A DNA stretch of 64,000 nt, from assembly GCA_026545765.1 (NCBI GenBank), contig JAIFAC010000207.1, forward strand, positions 1-64,000, written 5' to 3'. Source of the stretch: Plantago major (taxonomy: Eukaryota > Streptophyta > Magnoliopsida > Lamiales > Plantaginaceae). The notes under the pieces are model-generated. The model was given only the letters and a program-made list of their open reading frames with translations, was not told where the DNA came from and ran no database searches. The number at the start of each line of letters is the position of its first letter. The stretch's first letter is position 1. The translations under genes were made by a program, and so were the position numbers. This document shows positions 1 through 11,462 of this stretch, piece by piece.

Positions 1-3000
1 TGTCTTGGCTATGTTGACTAACGCGAGAGTTAACATCTTCGCGACTCTAGGACTAACTTCGTCCAGAATGAGATTAGCTTTCTTATCCCGAATTTAGAAA
101 TTTCTCCCTCCTTTTTAATATACATAAATGGCCTCTCGGTTGCCATCTTAAAGCTTCTGATTGCTTTCTCCTTTCCACTAGGATGTGCAGGTGATGATAG
201 TCGAGAACCGTCCAGAAATTTGAGGATATGTCTCGTACATAAATCTTTATCAGAGCAGCTACGGGAGATTGACATTGTTGGTGATAATGAGTCGATGAAG
301 TGGAACAATCTCCCGTCCGTGGGGAAGAGCCAGGTGGCTCCTTTGCTTCGGTTGGTTATTCCATGTTAGGGTCTCCGAAGCATCGGGATTACCTGAAGTC
401 TCTATTGTCTTGTGAGGGTGTTGAGTGCGGCTCAGAGACAAGCTCGCGGACTATAGGAGCTATTTAGCGGGCCGTCTTTGGGAAGAAACCCGAACTTCCG
501 GTAGAATTACGATCCCTCGTTACGCAACCCTGGGGTTATAATTTAGGAAGTAACCACTAACGAATTCCGTTCGTTTCGGATCCATAAGAGCTAACGCCGA
601 GGAGGTGCATGATACCTCTAAAGGCGCCTCCCGAGTTAGGTATGTTCGAAAGAAGGTGTTGAGGATCAGGGTCAAATGGTAAATTCCCCTTAGGACGGTG
701 GTAGAGTTGGGTTACGTTGTCAGGGATGATAGAGTGGAGGGAAGAGGTTGGTGAGAATGTTGGTTCGAGGAGGAAGAAGATGAAGAAATCTGTATGCCCA
801 TGTTTTTGGAGGGAATCTGCTTTGGTCAAAGTGAGTCTGAGCCACCCAGGATGGCCAGAAGAGGAATTGCGAGGACTCAGAAGGGGTGAAGGCGTGTTGG
901 GTGAAGTTTCCTCAGACTGAGGGGCCGGAGTTACTCACCACGATCGGAGGAGAAATGAATGAGGAAGGTACATTGCCCACATGTCCTTCAATTGTGATGG
1001 GAGGAGGTGGAGGAACTTGGAGGAATATGAGATTAGGAGTGTGGAGATTCTCATTCCGGATTAGTCGCACGCTTTCTACAATCCACCTCCGGGGTATATG
1101 TGCGTTCATGAGTTAAATCTTCATTGCGGGTGGCGGCTGCCCGTATCGTCCGAGTTTTTGGAGATTCTGAGCAGCATGGGGTTAAGTCCGCACCAAGTCA
1201 TCCCCTTCGCTGAAGCTTGATATGTGAGGTGATGTGTAAATATAAGGACATCCCGGTCACGTTTGATAACTTCCGGAAGTTATTCAACGTTAGTGTAAAT
1301 AATAAATACTTTGTTTTTTCGTTTGTATGTACGCCAAGCGTGTCGTTTTGTCGATCCACTCTCTTCGTTGGGAATAAATTGGTGGAAGAGATACTTCTTC
1401 GTCCGGCCCGCTTTGAAACAAGGTCAATCTGAAGCGGAAAGGCAAAAGTGGCAATTTGAGAAGAAATTTTTTCGCGGTTGCGGATTGAAACCTCAAACTC
1501 GAACGTCCTTTATGGATGCAAGCTCTCCACCGGAAGATAGAAAGAAGGACTTAAGTAAGTGTTTCCTCCTTCGGGCACGCGGTTGATCATCCGAGTCGGT
1601 GGTTACTTGCTGTGTTTGTAGTTATAAATTGTAAATTTTTGTTATCTGGCATCTTATTGTCATTCGAATGTGCAGTTTTGGTTCGAGTACACCATGTCCA
1701 CTGCGAGAGTTGAAGCCGGGCGAAATGCTGCTCGAAAGAAAGGAGATGGAGGAGGTACTGGACCCATCATCAAGACTTCCACCTTGCCGCAATGGAGGAG
1801 CCTCGGAATCTTTCTAGCTGCTTTCAGCCGGAGGGAGACTCGGAGGGGAGCAGCGGTGAGGAAACCCAGACAATACCTACCCCGGACAAGGGTAAGGTAG
1901 TTGGTTCGAAGGGGGGCCAAGAAACCTCGTGGATCTGTGTCTCGGGATCCTGCCCGATGCCTCGGCCTTATGTCGGCTAGCGTTAAATCAGAGGTCAATC
2001 CCTCGGCCAAGAACGGCGAGGGAAAGATGAGTGGTGAGTCGGAGCTGAGTTGAATCTTTGAGGTGGCTATTGGTCTACCTCGAATCGGACAGATTATGAG
2101 TTGACACGCCAGCAAAGGTTTGTTCGTTTAAATTTCTGATTGTTGTTTCAACTTTCTTTGGCTCGGAATTGTGTCTCTAACTTTTTAATGTCGATTGTTG
2201 TTAGCTTGCTTCCGCCGTTCAAGCGTGCTCCGTGGTGGCGGGTCGGAGGGCTACACTAGAGAGTGATTTGGCCAACATTCGCCGGGCGGTGGAGACGTCT
2301 CGGTTGAACGATTAAGTCCGGTTGAAGAAGACCATTCTTTGCCAGAGGGAGGCGGAGTGAGACGGCCAAATGAAAAGTGCCATCCTAGCCGAGAAGGACT
2401 TGAAAGTTCACCAAGATAGCTTGGATGAGTTCGTTGGTGTCTCCCGGAGCTTCAAAGATATGATGCTGAATGAGCTGCTAAGGGTCTGGACAAGGGCCGT
2501 CCAGGATTTCTTGGGTTCGGACTCCTGCAAATTCTTGCTCGAATCCAAGTATGACGAGGCTCGGCAGGATGGGTTCGTCTTTGGCGCAAGGTCAGTTCGG
2601 AGGAAGGTTGGATTCAGTGGGCGTGACTTGGAAGTGAAAGGCGTTTACGCTTTCAAAGAGGCGATGGCTCGGACTTTGCTCGAGGGTGTCTCGGATGAAG
2701 ACTTGCTCCAATGCGAGTTTGTGGGTTGTGTGCGTGATGAGACGAAGACAAGAAGTTCGCCACGGTGGTCCGTATCTCCAGCGATTCGTACCGGTTTCTG
2801 ATGTCTAGTGTCTTCGTTCCTTTGGAGGACCACTTGGAGAACAACTGGTTGACCTTGTTTTGGCCGGTCTGTCAAGGTTTGATCGAAACTTGGACTTGAT
2901 GCAATATCCTGCCTTCTGAAAGAGTGTCGACTTCGGGAGAGATAGGAGGTTGGCCCAAGAAGCGAGAACGGAGCAAGCACCTCCGAAGGAGGATGTCGAA

Positions 3001-3050
3001 GAATCCCTCCTAACTCAGTGTTCATCCGGCGGCGGAGAGTGAAGACGGGT
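1..3050 (+). pseudogene. Antisense accessory ORF region of Tat element 1 (decayed)
   Basis: This stretch lies between pol and the missing 3' LTR and codes on the strand opposite to pol. It matches, piece by piece, the better-preserved opposite-strand ORF at 51989-54935. Shared blocks include the region around 1100-1480 (counterpart about 52900-53290) and the open frame 2370-2801, which contains DLKVHQDSLDEF (counterpart at about 54280). Splice-like junctions are also shared, for example TGCAG before a TTTGGTTCGAGTA block at about 1676. In related plant elements such antisense ORFs carry a 'putative gypsy type transposon' (Transposase_28) domain. I infer that family from position and general resemblance. 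Stops and frameshifts throughout make it non-functional here. Confidence 0.6.
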
Positions 3051-3611
3051 ATGCCCAATTTACGTAATTGTGAGCTTCGCCTTGAGACAATGTTGTTTCC
3101 TTCCTAATCGTTGTTTTGTATAAATCGCTTTATCTAAGTTACACTTGACTCGGTATCTATGTCATTGGTCCGGGCTCGTTGATGGCTCGGAGCAACTTTT
3201 ATTATTGGCTTGTGTTATTGCCCTTCTGAATGCACGCTTCTCCTTGTGCGTTGAATTTGTAAAACTGATTAGTATCTCAGTTTTCGTTGGCTCAGTTTGT
3301 TCGGATAATGGGTCCGAGTCCACGAGGCGATTTTACCAAATGTCAATTACCTTAAGTAAATTTTCCATTGGTTGACTTTGGTTCGGTCGGACACGGTGTT
3401 CTGAATCGTAGCTCAAATGTTAATTGCCTTAAGTAAGCAGAATGATTGAATCGTGGCTCTAAATGTTAATCATGGCGACCTCGTATCGACGGATCGAGCA
3501 ACAGCTTTAAAATAATTCACCAAGAAGGTAGGAAATGTGAAGGACTCGTTGGCCAATAGCGCCCAAGTGTTGAAGCCCAGTCGCCCAAGCCCATAAATCG
3601 TGATTACGAGC

Positions 3612-3650
3612 CACGTGACAGTGATGATTGGTTCTTCACTTCTATATATA
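3612..3650 (+). promoter_or_regulatory. Conserved internal antisense promoter (CACGTG ... TATATATA), element 1
   Basis: CACGTG at 3612-3617 is followed 31 bp later by TATATATA at 3643-3650, then by a pyrimidine-rich stretch and TTTATAGTAAT. The second Tat copy has the same arrangement at 55654-55692 with the same 31-bp offset. The arrangement is what a plant G-box plus TATA promoter looks like, and it points away from pol. Promoter activity is inferred. Confidence 0.45.
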
Positions 3651-3724
3651 CCCTGATTATGCGGCTTTTGTCAAATCATTCCATCCCTTTATAGTAATAG
3701 GTGGTTCGGATCACCGTGATACGG

Positions 3725-3880
3725 ATGTCCAGCGAGTGGGTTTATACCACCCTTCCTATCGTGATCTTGCCTAAGGGTTTTCGGCTTGAAGTTCCTGAGT
3801 CGGACCATCTTTGGGACGATGAAGTCAAGTCACTGATTCACACTCCTTCGGATCCTCGTGCTAATCTTTCTCCGGTGTAG
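3725..3880 (+). CDS. Small ORF downstream of the internal antisense promoter, unknown function
   Basis: A 51-codon ATG ORF beginning about 75 bp after the TATA motif at 3643. It starts MSSEWVYTTLPIVILPKGF. The second Tat copy has a related block at about 55775-55830 (GTTTATGCC and TCGTGATCTTAT are recognisable), but there it is broken within a few dozen codons. I do not recognise a domain. The ORF could be the first exon of a second antisense transcript, or chance coding in a 3' untranslated region. Further plus-strand open frames at 3858-4233 may be downstream remnants. Confidence 0.25.
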   Translation: MSSEWVYTTLPIVILPKGFRLEVPESDHLWDDEVKSLIHTPSDPRANLSPV

Positions 3881-4609
3881 TCCGTACCAACGACTTGAGC
3901 CGAAGCGATTAACTCGCTGGTTTCATGAGCTACTAGACACTTGCTTCGGATGCCCAAACTTTCATGGACTATCAGCTCCTTCCTCCATTTACCATTTTCT
4001 CGTGTTGGGTATCCGTTCTCAAGAAAGTGGTTGTGGTGGAAGTTGCGGAAGGCCCATTAATTGCGCTAGCCTCAAGTAACTGGCTCTCGAATCTTTATCT
4101 CAAAGCTCGCTCGTGTGATTCGGAAGTTTCTATGGGAGTTCTTCAACCAATGCGGTCGAACCATCTTATGTCATTGGGCAGAATCATATCTTCACTTGAT
4201 GTTACATTATCAACAATTGCTTATGTGATGTAAAGAACGTTGTAGAGTTCCCTTATTTTTTGACTCGGATGTATGTATTCGGAGTGTGCAACCTTATGTA
4301 ATGCTCCTTTGAATAATACAAGGTCTTCTTGCTCTCTTTCTTCGACTCGTTATAATGCTTTATCCGAACTAAGCGGTATAAGTTAATTTTGTTTGAGCAA
4401 TTGGCTTCTCGAATATTTCTTTGCATCGGTTGGCTCGGACCTTCTCGACATCCGAGGCAATCCGTTTGTGTGAATGTAGCATTTACTTCCTTGCAAAAAG
4501 TTGTATTGATTTGATGGAAATTCAAGTACAACTGGTGGGCTTCGAGGCCGGATAAGGAAAATGACAAAAAACTTTGATAACTGTCGTAGTGTAATCTCAA
4601 AGTGTTAAC

Positions 4610-5757
4610 CTAAGCATAAAATTTTTGCAAATTCTTAGCATTCCAGGTTCTCTTCAAGGCTCGCCCTTGGTTGTCCTCTAGCTCAAAGCTTCCATTGACT
4701 CTGGCTCCAGTAACTTTGTAAGGTCCCTCCCATTTGGGCTTGAGTTTCCCAACATTGCTTAGAATATCGGCTCTTCTGAGGACTAAGTCTCCGACTTGTA
4801 TATCTTTGGGGAAGACACGCTTGTTGTAGGCTCGAGCAGTCATGGCTTGGTATCAAAGGATGTTAGCTAGTGCCTTACTTCGTTTGTCTTCAAGGAGCTC
4901 AAGGTCGTAGATCCTTACGACTTCATTGTCAGGGTTGTCACCGATCCTCCTGGGTTTCCTTGCTACTTCAAGGAATGACCCTCAGATCCATAGACAAGGG
5001 AGAAAGGTGTCTCTTGTGTAGAGGTCCGAGTCGTAGTCCTATGTACCCAAAGAATCGTCGAGATCATCTTGTTGTCTTGGGAGGTCCTCAACCTTTTCTC
5101 CAAAATTTTGACGATGGTCTTGTTGGTGGCTTCTACTTGACCATTAGCTTGGGGTGGCCAGCAAGTGAAGCGTTGTTCTATTTTGAAATATTGAAGCCAC
5201 TCCTTGATCTTGCCCAAAGAATCGAGCCCCATTATCCGACACTAGGACTCTTGGAAGTCCGGCGGATGATGTTCTTCCGGATGAATGTCCGTACCACCTT
5301 TCATTGATGGTAAAGCGCCTCACTCAACCCATTTAGTGAAATACTCCTTTGCGCGATCAAGAACTTCTTGATGGGTTCCGCGTGGAAGGGACCAACTATG
5401 TCTATGCCCCATTGATCAAACGGACATGCTATAATTGACGGAATCATGGGTTGGTCGGCGATGTGGTATATTGGCATAATATTGGCGATCTTCGTAGCAC
5501 GAGAGAAGTTGGCGCATCGGCGTCAATGGTAGGCCAATAGTATCCTTGTCTTATGATCTTCTGCGCGAGGTTCTTCCCGGAGTGACTTCCACAACTTCCG
5601 GACGGATTTCCTCCATCACGATTTTCGCTTCCTTGGGATCCAGCATCTCATGTGGTGCGGTGAAGGATTTTTGTAAAGATCTTCTTCCATGATGAAGTAT
5701 GTCTGGCTCGGCATAGGATCTTCCTTGCTTCTCTAGGATCTCAAGGTAGAGTGCCAT
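4610..5757 (-). pseudogene. Integrase region of Tat element 1 (broken)
   Basis: The best-preserved piece is the C-terminal chromatin-binding end (4610-4843, minus strand), with the GPY/F-type motif KPKWEGPYKV and the natural end of pol. The core follows at 4963-5232. It keeps the glutamate part of the DDE triad in the context ANGQVEATNKTIVKILEK. The zinc-finger end lies at 5551-5757. Frameshifts and stops separate all three, and the first two catalytic aspartates are not in any usable frame. It corresponds to 57146-58230 of the second copy. Confidence 0.8.
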
Positions 5758-5785
5758 CCTTGAGATAGTGGAATATGTCAGTCAT

Positions 5786-6577
5786 CTAGCTTCTTTCAGT
5801 GCTCAAGAGGAAGACTTGTCCATTGGAGTTTGCCAAGGAGGAGTCCGTGCGGGTCATCAAGATGACACTTCTCGTGTCCAGAGCTCCTAAGGCCGAGGCA
5901 TACTTGGAGAGGGCATTGGCTTTTTCGTTCCATTCCCTGTGGAACTGGTCAAGAGTGAATTCCTCAAAGTGCTCAACCTCTTTTTTGAGAAGTTCCAAGT
6001 ACTTGATCATGTTAGGTCCTTTAGCAGTAAAAGACCCGGAGAACTGGGATTGCACGAGTTGTGAATCTGTGTAAGCCTTGATTCTTTTCACCTGAAGAGC
6101 TCTCGCCATCCTTAGTCCGGTGAGGAGTGCCTCATACTCAGCCTCATTGTTTGTTACTTTAAAGTTGAGGATGATGGCGTATTCTAGCTTGGCTCCTTCA
6201 AGGCTTTCAAGAAAGATTCCTATTCCTCCCAATCGTCCAGTAGAGGATCCATCCACTTGTAACGTCCAACAGTCCTTGTTTCCCAATTTGCTTTCATATA
6301 AAGTAGGCACCTTTTCGTCCTTCTGCTTCTTGTCGGAAGATGCAGGTGTCGAAGTGTTGGGTGCCTCATCTAAGAGAAACATGTGCCTCACCCTTAATGA
6401 ATCATCCATGGGTTGCTGATACTCAGTCCAAAGCTGGAAACTATTCGCATGTATCTCTTTAGGCCTGTTCTCTTTTGCTTCTTCTTTCTCGATGGAATCT
6501 TTTACTTGGGTGATCATGACATGGCTCACATTTTCCTGTGGACTTTTGGTTCCTCCTTCGCTTCCTCGGATAATCAA
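5786..6577 (-). pseudogene. Second (archaeal-type-like) RNase H domain, Tat element 1
   Basis: A 263-codon open frame on the minus strand. About residues 105-230 form an RNase H fold: CWTLQVDGSST (first acidic residue), NNEAEYEALLTGL (second), AYTDSQLV (third), and a C-terminal HREWNEKANALSKYAS. This domain comes after the usual gypsy RNase H and before integrase. An extra RNase H of this kind is a hallmark of Tat elements. The acidic residues are all present, so this is the most intact domain of the copy. It aligns closely to about 58380-59000 of the second copy. Confidence 0.85.
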
Positions 6578-7860
6578 CCGAAGTCGGCAAGAACTTGTGC
6601 CTTCTTGGCAGATGGAGCTTGATACCCGATATCATATTCGCTTAACTCAATCGTCCACTTGGACAAGCGTCCTGACTGGTCTGGCTTACCTAGGACATGT
6701 TTGAGTGGTTCATTGGTGAGGACCACAATCCGATGAGATTTTTAGTAAGGCTTTAGTCGCTGCGGTGGAAACCAAAGGCGAGCTTCTCGATCTTGACATA
6801 TCTGGCCTCGAGCCCAAGGGCCTTGCTCAAGTAGTAGATTGGTAAATGGTCGTTTGCCTTGTATTCGCACAATCTACGTAACTCATCGCTTCATCGGAGT
6901 GGCGGATAAAGGTAAAGAGGTTCACCTCTCTTTGGTTTAGACAAGAGGGTGGTGAGAGGAGATACTTTTCAAGTTATCCAAAGCCTCTTCGCACTCCTTT
7001 GTCCACTCAAACTTGTCTCCTTTCCTTAGAATCTTGAAGAAGGGTAAGTTTTTCTCGGCGCAGACTTGGAGATAAAACTTAATGCCATCACCCTTCCCAA
7101 AAGCTTCGAACCTCATTGATTGTTTTTGGTGGTAGGTCCAGATTGCCTTTATTTTCTCCGGGTTCGCTGATACCTCTCTGTGACCATGTAGCTAAGAAAC
7201 TTTCCTCCCTTTACTCCGAGTACACTTTTCGGTCCAACTTCATTCCATATTTCCTAAGGATGGAAAAGCAATTGTTGAGATGCTCGATATGCTCCTCTTC
7301 ATCTTGCTTTTACAAGCATGTCATCCACATAGACTTCCATGGTTTTACCCAACTCTTCCTTGAACATCTTATTTACCAGTCGTTCGTATGTAGCGCCTGC
7401 GTTCTTGAGGCCAAACGGCATGACTTTGAAGCAGTAGACTCCTCCTGCCGCGAAGAAGGCAGTCTTCTGGATGTCTTCCTGGGCCATCCTGATTTGGTAG
7501 AAGCCTTGATATGCGTCCATGAAGCTTAGGAGCGCACATCCTGCAGTGGAATCGACCAGCTGGTCTATGCGAGGTAATGGATACGGATCCTTCGATGTAA
7601 CTTGTTGAGTCTAGTGAAGTCATTACATTCTCCACTTTCCGGCCTTTTCGAGGACCACGTTACGCACTCCCGAGTATCGACTTCTTCGATATGTCCTGCT
7701 TTCATCAATTTATCCACCTCTCCTGCTATGATAGCATCTTCAACAAGCCCGAAATCCTTCCTCTTTTGTTGGATATGTTTTACCGTTGGATCCATGTTCG
7801 ACGGTGAATAATCCTTAGGTCTATCCCTTAAGGTCATCTCGCTCCAGCAAAGACATCATG
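6578..7860 (-). pseudogene. Reverse transcriptase and first RNase H, Tat element 1 (broken)
   Basis: Minus strand. The RT fingers/palm begin near 7837 (NMDPTVKHIQQKRKDFG). RT motifs continue at 7299-7520 (MDAYQGFYQIRMAQED, then VMPFGLKNAGATYERLVNKMF). The catalytic YVDD is encoded at 7320-7331. The RT-to-RNase H connection and first RNase H (about 6600-7120) are recognisable only in pieces because of several small indels, for instance in the block that matches about 59160-59680 of the second copy. No long open frame spans it, so no functional RT can be made. Confidence 0.8.
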
Positions 7861-7886
7861 GTTGTCTCGGAGGCATGTGATGAGCC

Positions 7887-10106
7887 TCATTTATACTCCG
7901 TGCTCATCTCTGTTCCAAATCGGGTTACCTTCTCTGAATTCCCTTCAATCAACTGGACCTCTTTCAAGGCTTCATGAGGTTCCATCCTGGCTGTCCTCGG
8001 GAATTTTTCTTTAAGTGACCAAGCACTAATTTCTTCCTTTGACGGTAAGAGCCACGGGGGGACTCGAGCCCTTTGGTGACCGAAGAACGGCATCAAGCCG
8101 CCTGGTAGACATGATATAACATTCCCAAGCTTCTCTTACATTTCCCACTTCTTCACCCACGCCGTTTGGGGTTGGAAACTTCACCCTGTTGTGTAGGGGA
8201 GACGCAATTGCCTTGAATTGATTAAGTCCTGGACGGTCCAGTTGGTCCTCCCGCAATGGCATTGATAACTCCGCTATAGGGGAGGTTTTCCATCTCCATA
8301 TAATCGTGGTACCCTCGGTATCTTTGGGCATGCTGAGGTGGGATCTCTGCTGGAGGTGGCGGTAAGGATCTGTCGGAGGTTCCAAACCACGCCCTCCCTT
8401 CTTTGTTCATTCTTTTGGTGTGGAAGGTTCTTCCTCATATATAAGTTCTTCACTTTCCGCTCCTTATCATCTCTTCTATTTCATCTTCAATCGACACATC
8501 CTCCGTTGAGTGACCTTTTGCTTATGGAACCTCAAGAGTCCTTGGAAGCTTTGTTCTTCTTGTTGCTCCTCGTAGGTTTTGGCCATCAGATATCCAAATT
8601 TTCTCAACGATAGAAGCGAGATGTCGGATCTTAGTCATTGGCGAGTATACTCGGTATCTCCTTGGTGGAGTTCTCTCTCGTAATTCCTCTTATCTCTAAG
8701 TTCCTTTTTGTTCAAACTTTCCCTGACGAGGAGGAGGTTCTGTCGTACTTGCTCTTTTCCTTTTTGGCTCCTCTTCAAGGACATTTTCGATACTCTTCTC
8801 CATACAAGACTCCTTCACAAATATTTTCCAAGTACTTTTCAGTTGTGATTTCTTCGTTGGAAAGATTTTTTTCTGAGATCATCATTGTAAGTGTTGGCAT
8901 ATAGGTGTCGGACCCGTTCTTTGATGCTATGAGGTTCTACAGCGTGCATTTGACATTGAAAGCAGTCAAGAAAGGTTCTAAGGTCCTCATGCTCTTCTCG
9001 ATTATTCTGCCAGTGCTCAACTGACCTCTTTCTTTTCTTTGCTTTCTCAAATCTTTTCAGGAAGAGGGAAGCGATATCCGCATAGGACTTGATGGAACCA
9101 TTAGGCAGTGAGGTCCACCAATCCATTGCTTCCCCAAAGAGTGTAGTGGAGAAGTTGAGAGCTTTCATGTTGTCATTCAGGCCGTTGGTCTCCATCTTAC
9201 TTTCGTATCTAGTAAGGTGCCCCACAGGACAAGTATCTCCATAATAGTGTTCAAGGTTTGGAATAGTGGAGTCGAGCGTTTCCTTTCCTTCCGATCTCGT
9301 CACAGAGGATTGGGAGCTCTAAGAGTCACCTTCTCATGTGCCTCCACCATCTTGCTCAGAGTGGCGATTTGCGTTTCTAAGGCCTTTTGTTGGAGGTAAA
9401 TCTGCTCAGTTGTTAGCTTCTCACCAGTCCTGGGGTTGATGGCCACATCTGGAGGAAGGTCATTAAGAGGAACTATTGAGATGCTCTCCGCCATATGATC
9501 TCTTGGTGCATGTTGTTGTGCTCCACGCCGACTAGTTCCAACTTCATCCACTCGTGGCATCCGACTTCTCCTCGTTGTTCGTGAGAAGCGGCCCCTTCTT
9601 GAGAAGATTCCTTAGATCTTCCTACGAGCTTGTTCCCCAGCCTTTGTTGGATAGACGATGCTCATTCCTCGACCGTCAAGAGTTCAAATTGTCTGAATTG
9701 CCAAAGGAGGAGTGGGTTGAGGAGGCTGGAGGTTGTTTGATCCAAAGCATCCTTGAATAGTGGTGAGTAAGAGGCCAAACTGATTCTCATTCATCCCGAA
9801 CTCGCTGGGACGAATGATCTGCCCGTTTGAAAGGGTAAAGTTTCTTCCTGGAGGAGGACCATGTGTTCCTGACGGAGGAACTTGCCCTTCGACCCCAAGC
9901 ACATGGGTCCTTATTGGCGGATCAGCGACTCTTTCCTCATCTGAAGAGAGACTGGCGGTATGGCCATCGCTTGGACAATCCATCGTATCTCTTGGAGGAG
10001 TTCCTGCCACCCTTCCTCTCCTAGTGGGAGGTCTACCTCTTTGCCTTGGAGCAGGCGTGCCAATTGCAGTAGCGTTGGTTCTTGCGGACCTTCTTGTTCT
10101 TGCCAT
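7887..10106 (-). pseudogene. Gag and post-protease region of Tat element 1, protease deleted
   Basis: Gag starts at an ATG at 10104-10106 (MARTRRSARTNATA, then an Arg/Pro-rich linker). The conserved retrotransposon gag core lies at 8839-9303 (TTLFGEAMDWWTSLPNGS, IKSYADIASLFLKRFEKAKK). The C-terminal gag tail (NLPYSGVINAI) at about 8270 runs directly into sequence that in the second copy lies after the protease (PGLNQFKAIASPLHNRVKF, near 8200). About 444 bp including the DTG protease are missing. Several frameshifts also split the region, so it is a pseudogene. Confidence 0.8.
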
Positions 10107-10136
10107 TACTGAAGAGAACGGAACTTTTTGTAAAGT

Positions 10137-10154
10137 TTCCCACAGACGGCGCCA
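10137..10154 (-). other. Primer-binding site of Tat element 1
   Basis: On the minus strand this reads TGGCGCCGTCTGTGGGAA, three bases inside the 5' LTR. The first nine bases match the 3' end of plant tRNA-Asp as I know it and the rest do not, so the primer tRNA is uncertain. The same 18 bases occur in the second Tat copy (63201-63218) and in the copia element (16626-16643). Confidence 0.75.
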
Positions 10155-10157
10155 AAA

Positions 10158-10993
10158 TGTTGAGGGTAAGATCCCCCAACTACTTAGAGATTATTCGACC
10201 TCACGGGTAATGGCAAAGGTAAGAAGCTTCGTATTGTGTAAGAGCCAGTGTGTGAGAGCCTGCGACCCTTAAGCTTGGTAAGAACCTGCACACGGGACTG
10301 GCGTGGGGGGGGGGGTTAGGACCCGGTTTGCTAAGTGTCAAACAGGTTGGAGACTTTACTCAAGAGAGATCAAGATCCTCAGATAATGTTCAGATTAGTT
10401 TTTGTCGATGATTTTCCTTAACATGGGGAAGTGTGCCATATTTATAGGAATTTCTCAAAGATGAGGACTCCTCCGGATCGTGCAGTGTAAGGCCTCGATC
10501 GAGCCACAGGCTTTTAGGCCATGGCCTAATAATGACACTTAGCCCATACCATTTTGGGCTTTTAGAGGTAGTTTAGTCATTATCAAGAGAGTTTTAGAGG
10601 GTGTGACATACCGTCAGGGTCAAGGTCCGAAGAGTTTGGTCCGACGCCGTCCGGGACAATGCTTATGGGGAATTCCCAGTTTGCCCAACTCTTCCGATTC
10701 GGACCTTATGGCTCGGACCTCCTACTCTAGTGCCAGTTACTTGGTTGTCAGGAGATTGTCATGGGTCCGAATGATCATCCGATCGGACCTAGATAGGTCG
10801 GACTGAAGGCTGTGGTCGGACCCAAGATCGCTTAAGTCCTTTGTCCCTCTCTTCCGTGGAGGGCTTCGGTTCTGAGTGGTCGGACCGGAGGGCCTGTGGT
10901 CGGATCATTGCGTCGGATCCTTTAGACAACTTGGCGCCTTAGGATTTGTTCCAAAGATGCCTATGACGGATTGGACATATTTTCGTATCAACA
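10158..10993 (-). repeat. 5' LTR of Tat element 1
   Basis: Bounded by TGTTG at 10158 and CAACA at 10993. It lies next to the primer-binding site and is homologous in patches to the LTRs at 49950-50900 and 63222 onward. Shared landmarks are a G-run at about 10307, CCCGGTTTGCTAAGTGTCAAA, the stretch around TTTTGGGCTTTTAG at about 10550, and the end ATTGGACATATTTTCGTATCAACA. The sequence beyond 10993 is an interrupted LINE, so the element landed in older repeat DNA. Confidence 0.85.
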
Positions 10994-11100
10994 ACAGGTA
11001 TGTCATATTCGAAGAGAAGCCAATGGACTTGCCGATAAGTTAAGTCGAGAAATAGGAATGAATTCGAACGGCTATGTCACTCTGCCTTTTGATTTCATAG
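10994..11100 (+). pseudogene. LINE RNase H fragment
   Basis: Plus-strand frame reading VCHIRREANGLADKLSREIG, the characteristic C-terminal end of the RNase H domain found in plant non-LTR retrotransposons (the H-x-x-R-E-A-N-x-x-A-D-x-L-S signature). It abuts the gypsy LTR at 10993 and is cut at 11101 by a poly(T) run. Its own 3' end with a poly(A) tail probably reappears at about 11380-11461. No catalytic core is left. Confidence 0.6.
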
Positions 11101-11370
11101 AATTTTTTTTTTTTTTTTTTTTTGAGAGCCGAAGCTCAGTTTTTATTAATAATGAAAGAGAAAGACGGGGAAAGGCACCCGTCGGTACAAGATACTTGAA
11201 AAAGTAAACCACAAAGCCAAAAACAACACAACAACCACAAGACTACTAGCATACATAGCACCAAAAAAGATCACACAATCACCAATAAAGATCCAGAGCC
11301 AACCACCTTAAATTTCAGTCATAGAGGTTACATGAGTTTCAAGTTGTACCTTCCCTGTAGCTTTTGCGCT
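11101..11370 (-). mobile_element. LINE 3' end in opposite orientation, inserted in another LINE remnant
   Basis: A run of about 22 T at 11101-11123 is followed by GAGAGCCGAAGCTCAGTTTTTATTAATAA. Read on the minus strand this is a typical plant LINE 3' untranslated end with a poly(A) tail. The right boundary (about 11370) is estimated from where the plus-strand LINE tail seems to resume. No exact target duplication could be read. Confidence 0.5.
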
Positions 11371-11462
11371 TATTCTGTCCTGAAGTCTTCAAAACTTCAT
11401 AATGTAATCTTTTTCCAGTTGAATGAAAATGTCATTCTTTCTCAAAAAAAAAAAAAAAAAAA
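11371..11462 (+). mobile_element. LINE 3' end with poly(A)
   Basis: The sequence ends with GAATGAAAATGTCATTC, then CTTTCTC, followed by about 18 A (11443-11461), the usual 3' terminus of plant LINEs on the plus strand. It is probably the end of the element whose RNase H fragment lies at 10994-11100. Confidence 0.5.

Larger units (their letters stand above)
1..10993 (-). mobile_element. Ty3/gypsy Tat-type LTR retrotransposon, copy 1 (cut by the window edge, decayed)
   Basis: A minus-strand LTR element. Reading leftwards from 10993 it has a 5' LTR, a primer-binding site, gag, reverse transcriptase, RNase H, a second RNase H and integrase, then a region coding on the opposite strand. The 3' LTR lies outside the window. 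Protein order RT-RH-IN defines Ty3/gypsy. The second RNase H and the opposite-strand accessory region point to the Tat (Retand/Ogre-like) lineage. Almost every ORF is broken by stops or frameshifts and the protease is deleted, so it cannot encode its own mobility. It is the same family as the element at 49950-64000, with which long protein stretches align almost residue for residue. Its LTR is clearly more diverged from that copy than the coding region is. Confidence 0.9.

Noticed and set aside
10603..10806. Plus-strand ORFs in the LTRs (also 50371-50615, 63641-63853)
   Set aside because: Chance frames within LTR sequence shared by all LTR copies; not conserved as protein.
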